The position numbers and the translations under genes were made by a program. Shown here piece after piece: positions 56,672 through 64,000 of a DNA stretch of 64,000 nt. Position 1 is the stretch's first letter; every line of letters starts with the position of its first letter. Origin of the DNA: Selaginella moellendorffii (lineage: Eukaryota > Streptophyta > Lycopodiopsida > Selaginellales > Selaginellaceae). The DNA is taken from NCBI RefSeq assembly GCF_000143415.4, contig NW_003314327.1, positions 388,851-452,850 of the forward strand, given 5' to 3'. The notes below the pieces were generated by a model. That model was given only the letters and a program-made list of their open reading frames with translations, made no database searches and was not told where the DNA came from.

Positions 56672-58102
56672 CAGCTATTGTCGAGGTGACCCTGAGCTCC
56701 CAAGTTGCAAATATCTCTCGCAGCTGTTCAATTGCTTGGGTGGTGACAAGAGTTCGCGGCTTTATCCACGTGATGGTAACAGTGGCATCCACGCCATCCA
56801 TGATTCCTTCAAGAATGTGTTCAGAGAACATGTGCATGAGCAAGAATTCCACGTCACGGTTCACTTCTTTCTGTAACAAAGTCAATTAATATGTTCCACA
56901 GCTAGGAACAAACACAAAGTTTTAAGACTTGAACATCATACTTCGTGATTAGACACCTCAGTTTCATTACTTCAAACTTGAATCGTGGAAAACTTTCAAA
57001 GTAAACGGCTGGAAAGATCTTTTCCGTGTAAAGCTTGACATTGGCAGTGTTGAACGTGGTGAGTTGACAACGTCGTTTTTCTCCCTGAATAATTCATGAT
57101 AAATGGTACTGTTCAAAACCAACTTAAACCTTACCAGATCCGCTTGGCAGGTTAGGAGGTCACCAAAGTCACAGCAAGTGAAAATAGCAGCGAATACCAT
57201 TTCATCCAAGATAAGCTCACTACAAGATATGAACTTCATTACGGAGATGCTGGCTGGAGAATTACTGATGGTGCTGTACTTCGTACATGACTCACACACA
57301 GAGTAACAATATGTAGTCGTAGGTAGATACCTCTCTGGTGTCTTTATAAGCTGCTCGCAAACATGCCAGGATTGATAACCCGTGGTGGTAGAGAACTTTC
57401 ATGTCCTCGGTATACCTGAAGTATTCGTAGAGCTGTTACTGTAGAGCGTCTCTGAATGACGGATGCAACGATGTTCTGTCCAACGTGTTTTCAATGTCTT
57501 CCAGATGCATTCGACACTCGCTTTTGCGCAGCCACGAATAGTTTTCCCAACAGAACGGCTTCTATAGGAAGACCAAGCTTTTGCAGTGCTTCCGTGTAGT
57601 CTAGATGCCACTCTCGAATGAGTGGATTCACCACCAGCGTCTGCCATTTCTGAACAAAAAAAAAAGTGAAATGAACCTTTCCTGGGATGATCTTAATCCA
57701 CGGTTGAAGAAGACCATGCCTCTTCTTCCAATCTCGAAGAAGTACAATAAACATTCCACTACCCTTCAGAGCAGAAAGTTTTTTGCAATAGCTTGTCGGG
57801 TCCTTGGGAAGGCCATAGGAAATAACAGCATTTACACCATCTGGAATGGTGTCTAATTTGCACCCGTCCGCCAATATGATGAACCTGGCTGTTGGCTGTT
57901 GGTAGCTGAGCCAAACCTGAGCTGGCTGCCCTGTTTTTGCTTCCACAATATCTCCCACGGTTTTGAGCTGCGACGAAGTATCAGACCAATAAATCAGGCA
58001 CCTTGTGAGACCCGGAAACAGAACACCAATGTTCTCTACAACGCGTCCGAAGTTTCGAAGCTTTCCGACCAGCACGTACTGAATGACATTCTTGGGAAAC
58101 AT
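56672..58102 (-). pseudogene. Unrecognised minus-strand gene, probably decaying
   Basis: Several minus-strand blocks read as protein. 57,491-58,102 gives VIQYVLVGKLRNFGRVVENI, VNAVISYGLPKDPTSYCKKL and LVVNPLIREWHLDYTEALQK. About 57,320-57,420 gives YTEDMKVLYHHGLSILACL. About 57,140-57,260 gives LDEMVFAAIFTCCDFGDLL. About 56,942-57,080 gives TANVKLYTEKIFPAVYFESF. 56,672-56,870 gives EVNRDVEFLLMHMFSEHIL. The SYGLPKDPTSY segment resembles the INYDLPKDPTSYVHR region of DEAD-box helicases, but no ATPase motif is present, so this is weak. Exon phases around 56,942 and 56,870 do not agree, which argues for a pseudogene or for introns I have misplaced. Confidence 0.35.
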
Positions 58103-58200
58103 ATACTGTAACGTACGAGGTTTAAATGACGCGCTACAATAACTTTTTTAAATAGTAAGCCATATACTTTGTCACCATTCTCTTCGAGAGTATCACCGAG

Positions 58201-58760
58201 AGAATTGCACTGCGGCTGGCCTGAACGCTCACACCCTTGCATCGCCTGTGCCAACTAACGGGGTTACAACGACATATCTTGGTTGATGGAAGTACACTTA
58301 CGTCGTGGTCCGTGTTTGCTTCATTATGAACTTGACAAACTCCAGTAACGATTTGGTTATCATGCGTACTTGTGCTTTTGTCGCAGGACTGAAAGATGGA
58401 GCTTGCGAGCAGCGTCGGATGTCCTTGTAGCTACCAGAAGCCAAACAAGTATGTAATGTCACAGAACACTCCCATGTAGCTCTTGGTGTGGCGCCTCATT
58501 GTTGGAAGCTTTGCAAGAATTGCACTGCGGCTGGCTTGAAAGTCCAGATCCTTGCATCACCTGTGCCAACGAACAGGGTCACCACGACATATCTAACTTG
58601 ATGGAACTACCTGTACTGCAGGACTGAAAGAGCGGCGTCGGATGTCCTGGACACTACCAGAAGCAAAAGAATATATATACAAAGCTATCTCACAGAAAAA
58701 TTTCACGTGCCTCTTGGCTTGGCGCCTCGTTGTTGATCTTCTGATCCTAGAAACAGTGGC
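58201..58760. repeat. Local tandem duplication (two divergent units)
   Basis: 58,201-58,505 and 58,512-58,760 share several blocks in the same order. The first opens both units (AGAATTGCACTGCGGCTGGC). The second block is GACTGAAAGA to GTCGGATGTCCT, and the third is TGGCGCCTC. The second unit lacks about 80 bases present around 58,307-58,385 of the first. Confidence 0.8.
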
Positions 58761-59602
58761 AATGGCCCATAATATCGTGTCTCGATCATCGCACAGCACA
58801 GCTTTACCTTGTTATCCATCGCAAGATCTGCTATGTGTCTCTCCGGCTGCAAAGCCACACTGAGGCTCGAGAATCATCGCAGAAACGAAGTCCTACATTT
58901 CAATCCGATGCACAGCGCCAGCGGCAACCTGCGATCTAGCAGCGGGCCGCAAGCGGCAATGCGCAAACAGCAGCGGTCGCAGGCGGCAAGGCGCAATCCA
59001 CCAGCAGCGACGAACCCTAGCTCCTGGCAAATGAAATGTGGCTACAAGTAGTCGCTCCTTACTCCTTGCCGCGAGCTCCATTTGAATGTATCCGACGTGG
59101 CGGAACCAAGGTTTTAGCTTTGAGCTCGGGCGAGATTCGAACCGGGGATGGCTGTGAGCACGCTCGCTCACGACCCCTTCCCCACAAGCCCTAGGGCTGA
59201 CAGAATATCTGTTTGTGCGGCAAGTCAGAATATGCTCGTTTCGTTTCTCGGTGGAGAAGGAGCTCGCAAATTTGAGGCAAAATTTCCATCGAGCGATGTC
59301 TGGAATGGAACTGGATGCATGAATTTCTTGCGATTGCTTTCCTTGTTCCTGGAGCTCTTTGCTGCCTTTGTTCTCACAGATGTGTGGAGATGTGGTGGTG
59401 GACATGGGGCAAGGCAATGCTCACAGAAGAAACCAAGCCTTACTATTTCTCCTCCAAGAGGTAGCGGTAGCTTCCGCTCCCTCGAATTTTTTCTTCTTGC
59501 TTTCTTGTGTGGTTATTCCTTCTCTAAGCGGCTGGCTGGCTGGCTGGCTGGCTGGCCATCTTTTTGATCCTCTTGTTGGATTGCTGGTTTCTTCCAGGGG
59601 GC
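58761..59602 (+). other. Unassigned stretch upstream of the TBC pseudogene
   Basis: No gene I can support. A TTCGAA-containing block near 59,130 resembles a tRNA T-loop on the minus strand but does not fold into a tRNA. A GGCTG run (59,528-59,556) precedes the first TBC exon and may be in its leader. Confidence 0.35.
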
Positions 59603-60800
59603 CATTTCGAAAGCGATGGAGGCGACGGCGGACCCAGCAGCAATGGGAGGAATGTTTCGGGGATGAAGGCCGCATCTCGAATAACAGCACCGAAAAGCTC
59701 ATTCACAAAGTTCGCTGGGGGGTGAGTTCTTTCTTTGTTTTACCAGTTTTTCCAGTGTTCTAGACTTGTCTCAAGGATGAACTGTGATGTGCGTCGTGAC
59801 AGTGCATAGAGCGGAATTCGAGCTCAAGTGTGGCCATTATGTGAGTGTTAGAAAACCTTTCATACGTTCAAACTTTCAAACTTTTTCATACCTTCTATCA
59901 GATACGAGGTTGAGAGGTTGATAGCACCGAGGCAGAAAGAAAGGTAACGAGCAAGTTTCCGAAGGTCCCATACGCACTAAAAACTAAACTTTGCTTGGAA
60001 ACTCGCCTGCAGGAAGGAATACGAAAATCACTCACGTCCAGAAGAGAAGGAGAGCATGGCATGGAAGAACAAGCAGAAGAAGAAGAACACAAACTCATGC
60101 CATTCTCCGAGAGCCAGATCGAAGCATTCAGCAGCATCGACGACAGCAGCGCGTTCTGGAAGAAAGGACCCTAGGCAGTGGGCGACATAGTTACCTGGCA
60201 GAGGATCATCCGCCTGGACGCCGTCCGGATGAACGCCGAGTGGGTTCCATAGACTAACGTGAGCGACGAGGAGACGTTCCAAAGTAGCCCGCAACGCCGC
60301 CAGGCTCGTCTCCATCCTCGAGGCCTACGCGCTCTACGATCCGGACACGGGCTACTGCCAGGGATGAGTGACTTGCTCTCGCCGTTCGTGGCGTTCATGG
60401 ACAACGGCGCGGCACAGCTTCCGGCTGGGCATCCTGCGGCAGCTAAACGGGACCTCGGATATCATCAAGGTGGCGGGCCTGAGCACCTGGTGCCTCCGTG
60501 CTGTTCCGGTGACGTTCGAGCAGACGATATACCTGTGGGAGGTGATATCGGCCGAGTCCCGGAAGAAGAAGAAGAATTTCTCGGGCTGCTGGCTCACAGA
60601 CGAAGTAGCTATGAGTTTTGGAGAGACGCGGCTACGCCTGTCGCCGACGCTGCCGGGGCGCTTGTCCGGGGCGACCTCGGCGTTTGGTCACGTAAAGCTC
60701 ATTTCTTGGGGGGTAATGCTATATAAAAAGAACTACGTAGGGCAAGGTTTTGTGGGCATGGCACCAAAGGGCTCAGGAAAGCGAGACAAGGTTCGTGTCA
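59603..60800 (+). pseudogene. TBC-domain RabGAP pseudogene
   Basis: Plus-strand blocks match plant TBC (Tre-2/Bub2/Cdc16) GTPase-activating proteins: an N-terminal exon at about 59,603-59,720, a short YEVERLIAPRQKE block near 59,903-59,943, then RPEEKESMAWKN, SQIEAFSSIDDSSAFWKKG, TWQRIIRLDAVRMNAEWVP, AARLVSILEAYALYDPDTG with GYCQG, MSDLLSPF, and TFEQTIYLWEVISAE. Two in-frame TAG codons (about 60,171 and 60,249) interrupt the domain. A one-base deletion splits GYCQG from MSDLLSPF near 60,363, and much of the C-terminal half is missing. Intact relatives stimulate GTP hydrolysis by Rab proteins in vesicle traffic. Confidence 0.75.
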
Positions 60801-61213
60801 TGGCGCCAACGTGGGCACCGGTAAAAGGCGCAGGCGGGCGATGTGGACAAGCCATATGGGCAGTTGCTCGGGACTGGCCACTGCTACTGCCAAAGGGATC
60901 AGTGGCAGAGGCTAGAGGGAATAAGGTTGAAAAGGCCATGGATTTGGGTAATATGGGTGTGAAGCTCAAGAACGAGAGTGAAGAGAGTGAGAGCGAGAGT
61001 GAACAGAGTGAGAGCGAGAGTTCTAGCGACGAGGACATTGACGAGGATGCCAAACTCCTCAAGGAGCTTGACAGATTGCATGCCGAAAAGGAGCACACAG
61101 AGGAGCACAAAGAGGAGAAAACAGAGGAGCAATCAGTGCCAAGTATCCCTTTGATACTTATGCCCAAACACTGTGGCAAAGATTTAGCCACAGGGTATAA
61201 ATTGTGTAAATAA
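60733..61213 (+). other. Acidic/serine-rich ORF, possibly a CWC15-like remnant
   Basis: An open frame continues past the TBC remnant with APTWAPVKGAGGR, a run of Glu-Ser repeats (ESESEQSESESSSDEDIDED), then AKLLKELDRLHAEKEH and a stop at 61,213. PTWAPxKG plus an acidic tract and a charged helix is the layout of the spliceosome protein Cwc15, but the middle does not match. The resemblance may be chance. No start codon or promoter is convincing. Confidence 0.3.
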
Positions 61214-64000
61214 ATAGCCTTTTCGAACCTAATGGGAACACTGCTGGTTTACGACTATTCACTAAAATTCTCCAACCCAACTCACTTAACAATGTGACAA
61301 CTTTTTTTTTATACTAGGACTTGCTCCAGGTCACTCTAGCTCACTAAAGACTTCCTCAAGACTTCCAGCACACTTTTGGATCATTGTGTTTTTACAGTTC
61401 ATCAAGAACAACTCCAAGATTCCATTTGTTGGTCTCATGATAAAGTTGTCATTGTCAATATCACTAGCCAAGTGTTGGGCATTCAACAATATTGAGGGTT
61501 ATATGTTAGTGAAGAGGCATTTCTTTTGAATTGGGATGAAGTCAAACATTGAGAAATATATACAACATATATGTGGTTGTTTGACTTATTAGGCAATTGA
61601 AGTATCATTTGCATCTTCTTTTGCCTCTATAACAATAGTTTTTGTATAGTGATGTTATCTCATTTTCGTATTATTTTAACGTAGTCATCCAACTTTGTCA
61701 AATACTAGTTTTTGTTAACTTTGGACTAACATTGGGTGTTAAAGTAAATTTACAACATGATTTGCTTATAACTGATTACAAGGTATATTATGGATGAATT
61801 TCTGTGTGCTAAAGCTCTTTTTTGGTACCACACGAAAACAAGTAAAAGAAGAATAAAAAAAGGAAGAAAAAAGTAAATGCAACTAAATTAATTAAACCTA
61901 AGCACCCTACCTAACAACTTAGTTACTGTAGTGCAAGGTGCTACCTTAAAAACATCTCAGTCATTGGTGCCTTCAAGGTTGTAAAAGACCTTGACTAGCT
62001 TTTGTCGTTTAAACCATTGTGATTTGATTTTATCATAGACAAAAGACATATTTGTTGGAATTTGAATCTATGCATTATAATTGTTAGTGGAGGTGAAAGT
62101 TCTAAACATGTTTGAAATCATTAGCGACATATAATATTTTATGCTTTGTTCATTTAAGTCAACTAAAGAAATAATTGCAGCAACACTACAAAATGAGGCC
62201 TCAGTGGTGGGAACTCACAAACCAAGGAAGAGGTGATTAACATATCTATGAGACCTTCTATAGAACTTTGGGTTTTTCATTTAACATTGAAATGTTACAC
62301 ATAAAACCACTTACTACGTAAGAATAAATTGCCAAGAAATCTATAGTATGTTGGGAGAGAAAATTAGTGGGAGAGAGAAGTGGTTCCAAAGTGAACATCA
62401 CCAATGTCTGTAAAGTCAATGTTAAGGAAAGATAAGGATCCAATCTTAAATGGTTTGTTGCGAAACTTGTAATAAGTTTCATAGTAGAAGTTGTTGACTA
62501 CTACATAAAAACTATAAGTCCACAATACAATCCATCAAGCAATGGCCACTAGATTCAAAGAGGCCATCGGTAATCACACTCCATAAATTATTTTGTAAGA
62601 TATCACAAATTTAATGTTTAGCTGTGAAAAAACTAATGAGAAATGAGAATATAAAGTAAATCAAGATTGACTACCTATGAGTAGCTGTAGAAGTAGATGT
62701 ACTTGGAGTGGCAGATGTTTAGCTAAGTTGAATAAAAGGAAAGTTTGTTTTACTCCCATACAATTCTTGTGCTACAGAATGCCATCCTATTATATGGTAA
62801 GTATGTAAACAAATTTAACATACCTATGAAAACATATAATAGGTGTTTATAGTTAAAAGAAGCATTAAAAGGCAAATAAAATGATAGAACATACCACTAA
62901 TGTTATATGCACTACTAATATTTACATCTACTGCAGTTTTATGTTTTTTATAAAATAAATTATATGATAGATAAAAACTATTAGATACCAACAATGTCGT
63001 CCATCATTGGCTGGTGATACAAGGAAGACACTCTCAAGCCAAGGTTATTCTTGTTGACTTTGTTCTCAACCAAGGCTTTTAGAAGTAAATTTGATCCTAT
63101 TGGATATATAGTAAGGCAAAGCAAGTATCTATAAAAACTTTGTAACATTGTGTTAACAGTACATCAAAAGATATTAAGCAAGTGTTTAAACATCTTATAA
63201 TGTAGTTGAAGATATAGTAATTTAATGGGGAGCACAATAGCATTCCTAGTATTTAATATGTCCTTTGTTTGCTTCTATTATAACAATGTAATGGTAGAGA
63301 TGCAAACTCTAATAGCACACTTGACAATAGTGGTATACACTATTATTATGTTTATTTTGATAATTTTTGACTGTCTATGACTAACATTGATATTATTTTC
63401 AATAAATCCTTCTTCAAGATGAGCAAGTGTGTTTAGAAGCTGTGTAATTACTATAATATTATGTAGAATTAGATAAAGCTTTTATTTTAAAAGATCAAGA
63501 ACATATTAGTTGTAGATTTAAAAACTTACTATAGACATTCCTGATATGACATATAGGATTGTCTATTTTTTGAATGTGTGACAAAGTAGAGAGATAGTTA
63601 ATTGTATTGCTGCTTGAGGACAAAAGTGTGCAATCAATTCTTGGAGCATGAATAAAAAGACAAGGAATATTTAATGCACACACAATCAACTTATAATGTG
63701 GAGCCAATACATGTGTAAATTGTGACACATTGCATGGAAGTACCAGAATAAATTATATAGCTTGTCTATAGGGTATAAAATGGTATTTGTAGAAATATAA
63801 TATTATAAAAATACAACTAATAAATCTATATTTTACACTAAAACAATGATGTTAAAAAAAAAAACACACGACACCACTACATAAAATATGCAATGCTATA
63901 TTTGAAAGTGTGAAAACCTTTCACCCTTTCAATTGTGTTTTTGTTTTTGCCAACCACTTCTTCATGGAATGAAGTCCACCTTATATACCTTGTGGCAATC
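61214..64000. other. AT-rich region without recognisable genes
   Basis: No long frame, no domain motif and no clear LTR or TIR pair seen. Poly-A/T runs and short repeats only. Probably eroded repeats or spacer DNA. Confidence 0.5.

Noticed and set aside
59100-59195. tRNA-like T-loop (TTCGAA context) on the minus strand
   Set aside because: The acceptor and T-stem bases do not pair, and no anticodon arm can be drawn. Decayed or chance.

Overview
The window looks like nuclear DNA of a land plant. Plant-specific families are present (PLS-type PPR, RBOH NADPH oxidase, IQD calmodulin-binding protein, plant O-fucosyltransferase, TSL-kinase-interacting protein relative). Very short introns (many about 50-60 bases), an intronless EXO70 and the compact gene-dense half suggest a lycophyte such as Selaginella; that species-level guess is inference, not something I could search.

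Layout. 1-26 kb is gene-dense: a broken PPR copy and a PPR gene, an O-fucosyltransferase, a SANT/Myb-like gene, a minus-strand plastid-type GIY-YIG-fold gene, EXO70, an EXO70 shard, a decayed minus-strand PHD-finger gene, a small plastid-type gene, the UAP56 DECD-box helicase, an IQD gene and a 15-exon RBOH. I rebuilt exon structures by hand; for O-fucosyltransferase, SANT, GIY-YIG, the small plastid gene, UAP56, IQD and RBOH the exon lengths sum to whole codons with no internal stop. 26.3-29.6 kb holds two abutting minus-strand pseudogenes: a 5'-truncated TKI1 relative and an isobutyryl-CoA-dehydrogenase-like gene.

33,047-55,427 is one nested retrotransposon stack of about 22.4 kb. An old minus-strand Copia (A, 33,047-43,417, TSD GGAAG) is split by a younger Copia of the same family (B, 37,431-42,876, TSD TTTTT), which carries a solo LTR (40,055-41,202, TSD GCTAT). 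A also carries a small LTR-like insertion (about 33,268-34,510). One base from A lies a plus-strand Copia (D, 43,424-55,427, TSD GAAGC) split by a minus-strand chromovirus-type Gypsy (45,491-53,511). The A and D target duplications overlap, so the whole stack sits at one ancestral site. The Gypsy LTR contains a 100-N gap flanked by poor-quality duplicated sequence.

55.4-61.2 kb holds decaying host genes (an unrecognised minus-strand gene, a local tandem duplication, a TBC RabGAP pseudogene, an acidic ORF). 61.2-64 kb is AT-rich with nothing I can support.

The host genes do not form a pathway. Several belong to membrane traffic, wall or signalling functions (EXO70, TBC RabGAP remnant, O-fucosyltransferase, RBOH, IQD), but this is ordinary plant gene neighbourhood, not an operon-like unit. 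I found no evidence for a novel defence-like system; the most informative structures are the nested stack, the Copia family with 86-87 bp LTRs, and the solo LTR with four regularly spaced CACGTGGC boxes.
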